This document shows, in pieces, positions 42,608 through 51,203 of a DNA stretch of 64,000 nt (the stretch's first letter is position 1; each line of letters starts with the position of its first letter). Source of the DNA: an uncultured Faecalibacterium sp. (GTDB taxonomy: Bacteria; Bacillota; Clostridia; Oscillospirales; Ruminococcaceae); assembly GCA_934511465.1 (NCBI GenBank), contig CAKSWG010000008.1:1-64000 (forward strand), in the 5' to 3' direction. The notes below the pieces were generated by a model that did no database searches, had not been told where the DNA came from, and was given only the letters and a program-made list of their open reading frames with translations. The position numbers and the translations under genes were made by a program.

Positions 42608-43924
42608 TTACTTGCCAATGGCAAGAGTGCCGAAGGCGGTTTCTTCAAAGTGGCTGCTATAGAACTCCTCCATCAGGCGGATGAGGGAGACGGTGTCCTT
42701 GGCACCGGCAGTCTCGTAGCAGGAGTGCATGGCCAGCTGGGGCAGGCCGATGTCCACACAATTCATGGACACCTGTGCCATGGCCAGATTGCCCAGCGTG
42801 CTGCCGCCCACCTTATCGGAACGGTTGGCAAAATATTGCAGCGGCACACCGGCGCGGGCTGCCAGCTCCTTTGCCACGGCCATGCTCATGCCGTCGCTGG
42901 TGTACTTCTGGCCGGCGTGCACCTTGACCACAACGCCCTCGTTCATGTAAGTGCAGTTGTTCACATCGGTGTGCTCCGGGTGGTTGGGGTGTACGGCGTG
43001 GGCGTTGTCGGCGCTGAACATAAAGCTGGACGCAACCGCGCGGTGGAAATCCTCGTCGCCGGGGCAGACGTTCTGGGCAATGCGGTGCAGCACATCGTAC
43101 AGGAAGGTGGAAGCCGCACCCTGCTTGGTGCCGGAACCCACTTCTTCATTGTCGAAAAAGGCGGCAACGTTGACGGACCGGGCGCTGTGCGCGTTCAGAA
43201 TGCCTTTCAGGATGCCGAACACGCACTGCTGGTCGTCCAGACGACCGGAGGAGATGAACTCCTCGTTGCAGCCCCAGACAGTGGCCTTTTCGCGGATGCA
43301 GAGGAACAGGTCGCTGCCAAGGATCTGCTCTTCGGCAACATTCAGCTCTTTGGCGATCAGCTTTTTCAGCACGCCTTCCTCGGCGGCGGCGCCCAGCAGC
43401 GGCAGCATGTCCACCTGCTTATTATAAGAAGCCTTGTCGTTGACTTCGCGGTCCATGTGGATGGCTACACTGGGGATCATCAGCAGGTCGCGGTCCAGCG
43501 TGAGCAGGCGGGAGGTGATGGCACCGTTCTCCTTCACCAGCACGCGGCCTGCCACGGACAGCGGGCGGTCCATCCATGTGGAGCAGATCATGCCGCCGTA
43601 GCCCTCGGTGTTGAGCTTTGTGTACTTCTGGCCCATGTGGATCTCCGCGTTTTCCTTGATGCGGAAGCAGGGAGAATCCGTGTGGGCAGCAGCCACGTTG
43701 AAGCTGTAATCCTCCAGCTGTTCGCCCATGCGGAACGCAAGGATGCTGGAACCGTTGCGGCAGACGAAATAGCTCTTGCCGGGTTCCAGCTGCCACTTGC
43801 GGCTCTCCAGCAGCTCTGCAAAGCCCGCGTTCAGCAAAATGCTGCGGACGGATGCAGTGGTGTGGTATGCGGTAGGGTTGCCGTCGATGAAGGACAGCAT
43901 CTCCTGTACGTCTTTTTCGATCAT
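42608..43924 (-). CDS. apeB: M18 family aminopeptidase
   Basis: 438 residues. A cytoplasmic zinc aminopeptidase preferring acidic or neutral N-terminal residues. NVAAAHTDSPCFRIK holds the first metal His-Asp, FFDNEEVGSGTKQGA the Glu pair and metal ligand, SADNAHAVHPNHPEHTDVN the late His cluster and LPQLAMHSCYETAG the final ligand. The ATG at 43924 (MIEKDVQEM) is chosen because GGAGG lies 8 bases before it; the five upstream codons overlap that site. It is divergent from the CyuA-type gene. Confidence 0.95.
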   Translation of the reverse strand: MIEKDVQEMLSFIDGNPTAYHTTASVRSILLNAGFAELLESRKWQLEPGKSYFVCRNGSSILAFRMGEQLEDYSFNVAAAHTDSPCFRIKENAEIHMGQKYTKLNTEGYGGMICSTWMDRPLSVAGRVLVKENGAITSRLLTLDRDLLMIPSVAIHMDREVNDKASYNKQVDMLPLLGAAAEEGVLKKLIAKELNVAEEQILGSDLFLCIREKATVWGCNEEFISSGRLDDQQCVFGILKGILNAHSARSVNVAAFFDNEEVGSGTKQGAASTFLYDVLHRIAQNVCPGDEDFHRAVASSFMFSADNAHAVHPNHPEHTDVNNCTYMNEGVVVKVHAGQKYTSDGMSMAVAKELAARAGVPLQYFANRSDKVGGSTLGNLAMAQVSMNCVDIGLPQLAMHSCYETAGAKDTVSLIRLMEEFYSSHFEETAFGTLAIGK

Positions 43925-44076
43925 TGGAAAAACCTCCACGAAGAGTCGTGCCCCCTGAAAAAGGCCGGTCAGATCGTTCTGTTTTGACCGGCCTGCGCGG
44001 GGCTTTTGGTGATCCTATTTTACTTCTGCCGTTCGTGCTTTGCAATAGCCGGTCCTGCGGGCGGGGAAGAATTTAT

Positions 44077-44105
44077 TTTACATCAGGCGGATTCTATTGT
44101 ATACT
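44077..44105 (+). promoter_or_regulatory. Promoter of the CyuA-type gene
   Basis: TTTACA (44077-44082) and TATACT (44100-44105) are 17 bases apart. Since it overlaps an upstream ATG at 44097, translation must start later, at 44160. Confidence 0.8.
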
Positions 44106-44159
44106 ATCCCTATTGGTAAATATCAAAAGGATGTCGTAGAGGAAAGGCAGGGATCCGCC

Positions 44160-45440
44160 ATGGAACGCAGTGACCCGCGCTATCAGGCGTATGTGGAAAT
44201 ATTAAAGGAAGAGCTTATTCCGGCAATGGGCTGCACCGAGCCCATTGCGCTGGCTTATGCCGCAGCCAAAGCCCGCGAGGTGCTGGGCGCGCTGCCGGAA
44301 AGTGTGCAGCTGCAAGTAAGCGGCAGCATCATCAAAAACGTGAAGAGCGTCATCGTGCCCAACACCGGCCACCTGAAAGGCATGGAAGCCGCTGTGGCAG
44401 CGGGCATCATTGCCGGTTCGGCAGACAGAGAGCTGGAAGTCATCTCGGAGGTCAGCGAGGACAAGAAGACTGCCATCCGGGATTACATGCAGACGGTGCC
44501 CATTTCCATCCAGCACATCGAGCAGGGGCATGTGTTCGATATCATCGTTACCGAGCGCAGCGGGGATTCCTACGCAAAGGTGCGCATTGCGGATTTTCAC
44601 ACCAACATCTGCCTGATCGAAAAGAACGGCCGGGTGCTCTACGAAAAGCCGCTGCTGAACGAGGAGGCCCGGCGGGACAGCCGGGCCGACCGCAGTCTGC
44701 TGAACATGAAGGACATCTGGGACTTTGCCGAGACCGCCGACCTGCAGGATGTGGCGGACCTGCTGGAACGCCAGATCCGCTACAACAACGCCATTGCAGA
44801 GGAGGGCCTTCTGGGCGACTATGGCGCGAACATCGGCCGGGTGCTGCTTTCTACTTACGGCAATGATGTGTCCATCCGGGCCAAGGCCAAGGCGGCCGCC
44901 GGTTCGGACGCCCGCATGAACGGATGCGAGCTGCCGGTCATCATCAACTCCGGCAGCGGCAATCAGGGCATCACCTGCTCGGTGCCGCTCATTGAATATG
45001 CCAAGGAGCTGCACAGCGGCAAGGAAAAGCTTTACCGTGCCCTCATCATTTCCAATCTGGTGGCCATCCACGAAAAGACCGGCATCGGCACCCTGTCCGC
45101 CTACTGCGGCGCAGTCAGCGCCGGTGCGGGCGCAGGCGCGGGCATCGTATATCTGTGCGGCGACGGCTATCAGGCCACCATCCACACGGTGGTCAATGCG
45201 CTGGCCATCGTGTCCGGCATCGTGTGCGACGGCGCAAAGGCCTCCTGCGCGGCAAAGATCGCATCCTCGGTGGACGCGGCCTTGCTTGGCTACAACATGT
45301 ACAAGTGCCATCAGGAGTTCAAGGGCGGCGACGGCATCGTGATGAAGGACATCGAGACCACCATCAAGGGCATCGGACGTCTGGGCAAGGACGGCATGAA
45401 GGAGACCAATGAGGAGATCATCCGGCTGATGATCGAGTAA
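44160..45440 (+). CDS. L-cysteine desulfidase-like Fe-S enzyme (CyuA/UPF0597)
   Basis: 426 residues. IPAMGCTEPIALAYAAAKARE with the first cluster Cys, and CDGAKASCAAKIASSVDAAL with two more, are the signature of the family that shares its fold with the alpha chain of Fe-S serine dehydratase. E. coli and Methanocaldococcus members degrade cysteine to pyruvate, ammonia and sulfide. SGSIIKNVKSVIVPNTGHLKGMEAAVAAGIIAG is a further conserved block. The promoter at 44077-44105 excludes the earlier ATG. The neighbouring aminopeptidase may supply amino acids, but no operon is shared. Confidence 0.92.
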   Translation: MERSDPRYQAYVEILKEELIPAMGCTEPIALAYAAAKAREVLGALPESVQLQVSGSIIKNVKSVIVPNTGHLKGMEAAVAAGIIAGSADRELEVISEVSEDKKTAIRDYMQTVPISIQHIEQGHVFDIIVTERSGDSYAKVRIADFHTNICLIEKNGRVLYEKPLLNEEARRDSRADRSLLNMKDIWDFAETADLQDVADLLERQIRYNNAIAEEGLLGDYGANIGRVLLSTYGNDVSIRAKAKAAAGSDARMNGCELPVIINSGSGNQGITCSVPLIEYAKELHSGKEKLYRALIISNLVAIHEKTGIGTLSAYCGAVSAGAGAGAGIVYLCGDGYQATIHTVVNALAIVSGIVCDGAKASCAAKIASSVDAALLGYNMYKCHQEFKGGDGIVMKDIETTIKGIGRLGKDGMKETNEEIIRLMIE

Positions 45441-45575
45441 GGCTGGGCCGGGATTGTGAAAAAATCATACAAATCCTTCTTTATTTTGTCATAACTCTTC
45501 CGTATAATAAGAGGTGGAATACTTTGCTGCTCTGCCCGCCTTTGCGGGCATCCGATAAAATGGGAGGAAATCATT

Positions 45576-46274
45576 ATGGCCAACGAAAAGATCCTCGTTG
45601 TGGACGACGATACCAACATCTGCGAGCTGCTGCGGCTGTACCTGACCAAGGAAGGCTATCAGGTCACGGTTGCCAACGATGGCGAAGAAGGCTTGGAAAA
45701 GTTCAATCAGGTCAAGCCTGACATGGTGCTGCTGGACGTGATGATGCCCAAGATGGACGGCTTGGAAGTGTGCCGCCGCATCCGCAAGGCGGGCAACACC
45801 CCGGTGATGATGCTCACCGCCAAGGGCGAGACCTTTGATAAGGTGCTGGGGCTGGAACTGGGTGCAGACGATTACATGGTGAAGCCCTTTGACGCCAAGG
45901 AAGTGGTGGCCCGCATCAAGGCGGTGCTGCGCCGCTGCCAGACCACCACCGCCGCTGCCGAGAGCACCGAGGGCGTGATCGAATTCGACAACCTGCGTCT
46001 GGACATGAACAGCTATGAGCTGCGGGTCAAGGGCAAGGTGGTGGAGGCTCCCCCCAAGGAGCTGGAGCTGCTGAACTGTCTGGCCTCCCATCCGAACCGC
46101 GTCTACACCCGCGACCAGCTGCTGGACGAGGTGTGGGGCTTTGAGTATTACGGCGACAGCCGCACCATTGATGTGCATGTCAAGCGCCTGCGCGAGAAGC
46201 TGGCCGGTGCTTCCGATAAATGGGAACTGAAGACCGTATGGGGCGTTGGCTATAAGTTCGAGGTGCGTCAGTAA
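45576..46274 (+). CDS. OmpR-family response regulator
   Basis: 232 residues. The receiver domain has LVVDDDTNICELLRLYL (acidic pocket), LLDVMMPKMDGLEVCR with the phospho-Asp, MLTAKGE and VKPFDAKEVVARI. The C-terminal winged helix has PPKELELLNCLASHPNRVYTRDQLLDEVWGF and RTIDVHVKRLREKL. It overlaps the kinase gene by one base (TAATG), forming a classical pair. AGGAAATCATT precedes the ATG and a likely -10 TATAAT is at 45503-45508. Target genes are unknown. Confidence 0.96.
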   Translation: MANEKILVVDDDTNICELLRLYLTKEGYQVTVANDGEEGLEKFNQVKPDMVLLDVMMPKMDGLEVCRRIRKAGNTPVMMLTAKGETFDKVLGLELGADDYMVKPFDAKEVVARIKAVLRRCQTTTAAAESTEGVIEFDNLRLDMNSYELRVKGKVVEAPPKELELLNCLASHPNRVYTRDQLLDEVWGFEYYGDSRTIDVHVKRLREKLAGASDKWELKTVWGVGYKFEVRQ

Positions 46275-47794
46275 TGCGCAAAAGTATCTCGGTGGCGTTC
46301 TTCTCGCTGGTGTCCACCCTGATGGTGCTGGGCATCGTGCTGATGGGGGCTTCGGAGTGGGTGCTGTTCAAGAACTACTTTGCCCGGGACCGCTACGAAA
46401 CACTGGATCAGGTGGTGGGTGTGGCGCAGCGCACGGCCCGGTATCTGGCACAGGAAGCGGCTCTGCCCGAAGGCGACGAGCTGGACGCGCTGAGCACCAA
46501 GCTGGAGATCATTGGCGAGAGCGCAGAAGCCTATCTGTTCTTTACCGATAACAACGGCAATGTGATGATCGCATCCAGCCCGGAAAAGCTGGGCGCCGCC
46601 GCCGTGCCGGAAGAGATGATGGAAAAGATCGACACTTCCGATGCGGACTACTACCATATATTCGGCACACTGGACGGCGTGCTGACCGAGAAAAGCTACA
46701 TCACGGTCAGCGAACTGTGCAACGAGCACGGTCAGCCCAGCGGCTACCTGTTCCTGTGCTCTTCCGGCGAGCAGCTGACCCAGTTCAAGCAGCAGTTCTG
46801 GTCCAACTTCCTGCTGTCGGCCTGCGTGATGCTGCTGTGTGCCAGCATCCTGACCAAGATCCTGATGCGCCAGCTCACCGACCCGCTGCAGAAGGTGACG
46901 GACGCCGCCCAGCGCTTTGGCGGCGGGGATCTTTCGGTCCGCGTGGAAGGCGTGGAGGGCGAAGGCGAGGTGGCAGACCTTGCCCGCACCTTCAACCGCA
47001 TGGCGGACAACATCCAGATGAACGACAACTCCCGGGGCCAGTTCATGGGCAACATCGCCCACGAGCTGCGCACCCCCATGACCACCATCAAGGGCTTTGT
47101 GGACGGCATTCTGGACGGCACCATCCCGCCGGATATGCAGAACCACTACCTGCAGCTGGTCAGCGAGGAAACGGGCCGTCTGGCACGGCTCATCCAGAAC
47201 ATGCTGGATCTCTCCAAGCTGGAAAGCGGCGAATATCAGGTGAATGCCCGGATGTTCAACATCTGGGAGACCATCACCGGCGTGGCCCTCTCGGCAGAGC
47301 AGCGCATCAACGACGGCATGATCGACATCGACGGCCTGACCATGGACGAAAAGGTGCTGGTCTACGCCGACCCCGACCTGATCCATCAGGTGGTGTATAA
47401 CCTGCTGGACAACGCCATCAAGTTCACCCCGGCAGGGGGCACCATCCGCTTCAGGGTGGAAAAACTGGGCCCGGAAGCCGAGATCTCCATCTGGAACTCC
47501 GGTCAGGGCATCAGCCCGGAGGCGCTGCCCTACGTGTTCCAGCGGTTCTATAAGGAGGACCGCTCCCGCGGCCTGCACGCCCGGGGCGCGGGTCTGGGCC
47601 TGAACATCTGCAAGGTGCTGGTGAACCTTTCCGGCGGGCAGATCCGGGTGGAGAGCCAGCAGGGCGAGTGGTGCCGGTTCGTGTTCACCCTGCCCACCGT
47701 GGCACCGAACCCCGGCGGCATGAAGCGTCTGCCGGACGAAGCCGGCGGCGAACCCACCGTGGAAGACCCCGCCAGCATGAAGCCTGTAGAATGA
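46274..47794 (+). CDS. Sensor histidine kinase with extracytoplasmic domain and HAMP
   Basis: 506 residues. One N-terminal helix (VAFFSLVSTLMVLGIVLMGAS), an external domain of about 130 residues, a second helix (FLLSACVMLLCASILTKILM) and a HAMP linker. Next is the phospho-acceptor HELRTPMTTIKGFVDGILDG, the N box LLDNAIKFTPAGG and the G2 box GAGLGLNICKVLV. The ATPase G1 segment reads WNSGQGISPEALPYVFQRFYKEDRS. It is the partner of the overlapping response regulator. The layout resembles Firmicute PhoR-, WalK- or VanS-like kinases; the signal is unknown. Confidence 0.95.
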   Translation: MRKSISVAFFSLVSTLMVLGIVLMGASEWVLFKNYFARDRYETLDQVVGVAQRTARYLAQEAALPEGDELDALSTKLEIIGESAEAYLFFTDNNGNVMIASSPEKLGAAAVPEEMMEKIDTSDADYYHIFGTLDGVLTEKSYITVSELCNEHGQPSGYLFLCSSGEQLTQFKQQFWSNFLLSACVMLLCASILTKILMRQLTDPLQKVTDAAQRFGGGDLSVRVEGVEGEGEVADLARTFNRMADNIQMNDNSRGQFMGNIAHELRTPMTTIKGFVDGILDGTIPPDMQNHYLQLVSEETGRLARLIQNMLDLSKLESGEYQVNARMFNIWETITGVALSAEQRINDGMIDIDGLTMDEKVLVYADPDLIHQVVYNLLDNAIKFTPAGGTIRFRVEKLGPEAEISIWNSGQGISPEALPYVFQRFYKEDRSRGLHARGAGLGLNICKVLVNLSGGQIRVESQQGEWCRFVFTLPTVAPNPGGMKRLPDEAGGEPTVEDPASMKPVE

Positions 47795-47796
47795 AC

Positions 47797-47843
47797 TTCC
47801 AGCCAGACTGTCCCATGGAGCGGGGCGGTCTGGCTGTTTTGGC
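47797..47843 (+). terminator. Terminator of the two-component operon
   Basis: CCAGCCAGAC pairs with GTCTGGCTG plus flanking bases and ends in TTTT. Confidence 0.8.
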
Positions 47844-47879
47844 GTGGGGGCGTTGCCGCTGGGGGTGCCTTGCGCGGGA

Positions 47880-47956
47880 CGAACCCTCTCAGTCAAAGCC
47901 TGATGGCTTTGCGCAGCGATGACTGAGAGGGTTTTCCCGGCGACTGAGGGAGTTTC
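47880..47956. repeat. Palindromic element before rpe
   Basis: AACCCTCTCAGTCA pairs with TGACTGAGAGGGTT around AAAGCC...GGCTTT, then GACTGAGGGAGTTT, close to the last bases of the element at 16438-16570. Confidence 0.6.
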
Positions 47957-48025
47957 TTCGCCGCACCCCGCACAGGGACAATTTGTGCGATTTACGTCAT
48001 TTCCGTGAAAAAGCCGTTGGCGGGT

Positions 48026-48054
48026 TTGATTTTTTGCCCGTTTTCATGTAAACT
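48026..48054 (+). promoter_or_regulatory. Promoter of rpe and the Rnf-like genes
   Basis: TTGATT (48026-48031) and TAAACT (48049-48054, preceded by TG) are 17 bases apart, 104 bases before the rpe ATG. Confidence 0.65.
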
Positions 48055-48157
48055 AAAAGATAACCATGCCCATGCTGTTTTTGCGGCGGTAAACCAGCAA
48101 AAATGCGGGACGATGGGGAATAATAATTTTTAAAATAACGGAGCGTAAAGATAGAAC

Positions 48158-48808
48158 ATGGCAATCGTAAGTCCTTCGATCCTTTCCGCTGATTTTGGCA
48201 AATTGGGTGCAGACTGCCGCATGGTGCTGGACGCCGGTGCACAGATGCTGCATTACGACGTGATGGACGGCCACTTTGTGCCCAACATCAGCTTTGGCGT
48301 GCCGGTGCTCAAGAGCCTGCACAAAAACCTGCCCGACGCCTTTTATGATGTGCACCTGATGATCAGCCATCCGTTGCAGTATGCAGAAGCCTTCATCAAG
48401 GCGGGTGCCACCCTCTATAACTTCCATCTGGAATGTGAGGACGATATTCAGGCCACCCTCGATGCCGTCCGGGCGCTGGGCTGCAAGGCGGGCCTGACCA
48501 TCAAGCCCGGCACAGAGCCGCAGGCACTGGCACCGTACCTTGATCAGCTGGACCTTGTGCTGGTGATGAGCGTGGAGCCCGGCTTCGGCGGGCAGAAGTT
48601 CATGCCCTCGGCGCTGGACAAGCTGCGCTGGCTGAAAGCAGAGCGCGAAAAACGCGGTGCACACTACCTGCTAGAGGTGGACGGCGGTGTGGACAGCACC
48701 ACCGCGCCCCAGTGCGTGGAAGCGGGCGCCGATATTCTGGTGGCGGGCAGTGCGGTGTTCGGTGCAGCAGACCCTGCTGCTGCGGTGCAGCACCTCGCCA
48801 GCCTTTGA
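48158..48808 (+). CDS. rpe: Ribulose-phosphate 3-epimerase
   Basis: 216 residues, the usual length of this TIM-barrel enzyme of the pentose phosphate pathway. SPSILSADFGKLGADC, LHYDVMDGHFVPNISFG (metal His/Asp), YDVHLMISHP, LVLVMSVEPGFGGQKF and LEVDGGVDSTTAPQCVEAGADILVAGSAVFG are all intact. GGAGCG lies weakly upstream. The RnfD-like gene begins 21 bases after the stop, so rpe probably leads that operon. No functional connection to it is evident. Confidence 0.96.
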   Translation: MAIVSPSILSADFGKLGADCRMVLDAGAQMLHYDVMDGHFVPNISFGVPVLKSLHKNLPDAFYDVHLMISHPLQYAEAFIKAGATLYNFHLECEDDIQATLDAVRALGCKAGLTIKPGTEPQALAPYLDQLDLVLVMSVEPGFGGQKFMPSALDKLRWLKAEREKRGAHYLLEVDGGVDSTTAPQCVEAGADILVAGSAVFGAADPAAAVQHLASL

Positions 48809-48829
48809 CCCTTGAAAGGAAAACCATTT

Positions 48830-49849
48830 ATGGATGAATCTTTGATCCGGGAGCAGGAGGCACAGCTGCAAAAGACCGGCCGCTATTACAAGCATATCTG
48901 CTTTATGGTGGTGCCGGTGCTGTGCATGGCCTGCTGCCTGTACGGGGCGCGCCCGCTGCTGCTGTGCGGCATTGCGGCGCTGACCGGCAATTTGTGTGAC
49001 CGTCTTGTTTCGCTGCTGCGCCGCCGCGTGTATCAGGCCAGCGACTTTTCCAACGAGAGCTTTGCGCTCGTCATCGCCCTGCTGATGCCGGTGACGGTGG
49101 ACATCTATGTTCTGATCGCCGCGGTGCTTGCCGGTGTGCTGATCGGCAAAGAGATCTTCGGCGGCTATGGCAGCTACCCCTTCAACCCCGCCGCTGTGGG
49201 CTATGTGGTGGCGGCGGTGTCATGGCCGGAGCAGGTGTTCCGCTACCCGCAGCCCTACACCAGCATCCCCCTGTGGGACGCTTCCATGGTGCCGGTATCC
49301 AGCACTGTTGAGGATACCCTGCGCAGCGGCGGTATGCTGAACATCAGTTCGCTGGTGCTGAGTCTGGGCGAGTATGCCGCCCCCATGGGCACCGGCGCGG
49401 CGCTGGTGATCTTGGCCTGCGGCCTGTTCCTGTGGACCCAGAAGGATGCCCACATGTCTGCCTCGGTCAGCTTTCTGCTCACCTGTGCGCTGATCGCCTT
49501 CTTCTTCCCGCGGCAGGCGGGTCTGGCCGACAGTGCCGTGCTGTCCAATATCCTGCCCCGCCTGCAGTGTGTGCGGGATGAACTGCTCACCGGCGCGATC
49601 CTGTTCAGCGCCGTGTTCCTGCTCAACGAACCCTATACCTGCGTACACCACCGCATGGGCCGTATCCTGTACGGCGTGCTGGTGGGCGTTGTGAGCATGG
49701 GCTTCCGCTACTACGGCGTATACGAGACCGGCGTGTGCTTTGCGCTGCTGGTGGTCAACAGTGTGTCGGCATGGATCGACCGCACCGAGGCAAGGCTGTA
49801 TCACCTGACGCATCTGAATGCAGATGCCGGAAAGGGGGCAGCACAATGA
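48830..49849 (+). CDS. RnfD/NqrB-like membrane protein with degenerate flavin site
   Basis: 339 residues, about ten helices. RnfD/NqrB features are ALLMPVTVDIYVLIAAVLAGVLIGKEIFGG, GSYPFNPAAVGYV and FLLNEPYTCVHHRMGRILYGVLVG ending in LLVVNSVSAWIDR. Real RnfD carries FMN on the Thr of an S/T-G-A-T motif; here the matching place reads DASMVPVSSTVEDTLRSGG, so the motif is not intact. RnfD normally works with five other subunits as a Na+ or H+ pumping ferredoxin:NAD+ oxidoreductase. Only E- and A-like genes follow. AAAGGAAAA precedes the ATG. The 3' end overlaps the next gene by ATGA. Confidence 0.85.
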   Translation: MDESLIREQEAQLQKTGRYYKHICFMVVPVLCMACCLYGARPLLLCGIAALTGNLCDRLVSLLRRRVYQASDFSNESFALVIALLMPVTVDIYVLIAAVLAGVLIGKEIFGGYGSYPFNPAAVGYVVAAVSWPEQVFRYPQPYTSIPLWDASMVPVSSTVEDTLRSGGMLNISSLVLSLGEYAAPMGTGAALVILACGLFLWTQKDAHMSASVSFLLTCALIAFFFPRQAGLADSAVLSNILPRLQCVRDELLTGAILFSAVFLLNEPYTCVHHRMGRILYGVLVGVVSMGFRYYGVYETGVCFALLVVNSVSAWIDRTEARLYHLTHLNADAGKGAAQ

Positions 49850-50571
49850 AACGCGCAACGGCGGAACTGATCGTAAAAGACCCCAACAAGTTTGCCCACC
49901 ACGACCGTGTGTTCCTGAATAACCCTGTGGTCATGCAGGGCATGGGCCTTGCCCCGCTGGTGGTGCTTGCCACCAGCGGCCAGAATGCGGTGATGCTGGC
50001 GGCGGCGGTGGCGCTGCTGCTGGTGCCCTCCCGCGTGCTGGCCTGTCTGCTGAGCCGTCTCGTGCCTTTGCACGATGAGGACCCTGCCCCGGAAACGCTG
50101 CAAAAAAAGCTGCTGCCCCGCGCACTGGTGTACGGTTTCAGCACGGCAGTGGTGTACTTGGCGGCATATCCCATCCTGAACATGCTGTTCGGCACCAGTC
50201 TGCTGGGCCTTGGCATCTACCTGCCCATGCTCACCATGGAGCCGCTGCTCACCTACCGCTTTGGCCGCGTGCAGGAGACGGTGCGCAAGGCTGTCTCCAA
50301 GGGCCTGCGCATCACGGTGGGCTATGCACTGCTGCTGTTGCTGCTGGGCTGCGTCCGTGAATGGCTGGCCGCAGGCACCGTGTTCGGTGCGGCAGTGGGC
50401 CGCAGGGCATTGCTGCCCATGGCCGGGATGCCGGCCGGCGGCTTTATCGTGCTGGGCGTGCTGTGCGCGGTGTGGCGCGCGCTGGCCCAAAAACGCAAGG
50501 CATATCTCACCAAAGAAGCGCGCAACCTTGTGGATGTGCATTCCCAGAAGGAGGCGGACCGCGAAGGATGA
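49846..50571 (+). CDS. RnfE/NqrD-like membrane protein lacking Fe-S cysteines
   Basis: 241 residues with about six helices. The RnfE start FLNNPVVMQGMGLAPLVVLATSG matches NPVLVQxLGLCPxLAVT, but the cluster Cys is Ala. The second half-site, normally VNCxxLGRAEAF, reads TMEPLLTYRFGRVQET, so that Cys is also gone. GLRITVGYALLLLLLGCVREWLAAGTVFG still fits the family. A basic C-terminal extension follows the last helix. It overlaps both neighbours by ATGA, so translation of the three genes is coupled. Confidence 0.85.
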   Translation: MKRATAELIVKDPNKFAHHDRVFLNNPVVMQGMGLAPLVVLATSGQNAVMLAAAVALLLVPSRVLACLLSRLVPLHDEDPAPETLQKKLLPRALVYGFSTAVVYLAAYPILNMLFGTSLLGLGIYLPMLTMEPLLTYRFGRVQETVRKAVSKGLRITVGYALLLLLLGCVREWLAAGTVFGAAVGRRALLPMAGMPAGGFIVLGVLCAVWRALAQKRKAYLTKEARNLVDVHSQKEADREG

Positions 50572-51179
50572 AAGATGTTGTAACAACAAGTGCAGTGTTC
50601 TTCAGCTATGCACTGCTGGCGGTGTTTGCCCAGAACGCCGTGTTTACCCGTGCACTGGGCGTTTCGCGTCTGGTGCAGCTGGTGGGCGATGACCGCACCA
50701 GCAGCTGGCTGTTCGGCATGCAGCTGTGCATCACACAGGTGCTGGTAACGCCGCTGGCGTGGTATGCCGGCAGCCGGATCGCACCGCTGGCCAACCGTGC
50801 CCAGCTGCGCCCGCTGGTCTATCTTGCCAGCATCGCCGCGGTATGCATTGCCGAACACCTTGTGCTGTGGCTGGCAAAGGGCCTGCCGCACCGCAGTGCA
50901 CTGCTGCGCATCGTGCCGCTGGCGGGCCTGAACAGCTGTGTGCTGGGCACCGTGCTGGTGGAGCGCACCCAGAGCTTTACGCTGGGCCAGTCCCTCGGGT
51001 TTGGTCTGGGCAGCGGCCTTGGCTATGTGCTGGCAGTGCTGCTGGTAACGGAAGCCCGCCACCGCCTGCGCAGCAAGGCCATCCCGGAAGCCTTCCGCGG
51101 CCTGCCCATCACACTGGTGTACATCGGTGTGCTGGCACTGGCGATCTATGGTTTTACCGGACATTCTGTGATCCTGTGA
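50568..51179 (+). CDS. RnfA/NqrE-like membrane protein lacking canonical Fe-S motifs
   Basis: 203 residues, about six helices. QNAVFTRALGVSRLVQLVG aligns with the RnfA start NNFVLSRFLGLCPFLGVSK, with Cys replaced by Ser. The second motif TNCAVLGVALLN appears as LNSCVLGTVLVE, leaving a Cys shifted by one place. The end IPEAFRGLPITLVYIGVLALAIYGF is typical of RnfA. In Rnf and Nqr complexes RnfA and RnfE hold one membrane [2Fe-2S] cluster between them; this pair cannot do so in the standard way. The following gene starts 24 bases later. Confidence 0.85.
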   Translation: MKDVVTTSAVFFSYALLAVFAQNAVFTRALGVSRLVQLVGDDRTSSWLFGMQLCITQVLVTPLAWYAGSRIAPLANRAQLRPLVYLASIAAVCIAEHLVLWLAKGLPHRSALLRIVPLAGLNSCVLGTVLVERTQSFTLGQSLGFGLGSGLGYVLAVLLVTEARHRLRSKAIPEAFRGLPITLVYIGVLALAIYGFTGHSVIL

Positions 51180-51203
51180 TTTTTGCAGGGAGGAGGATCG
51201 ACA

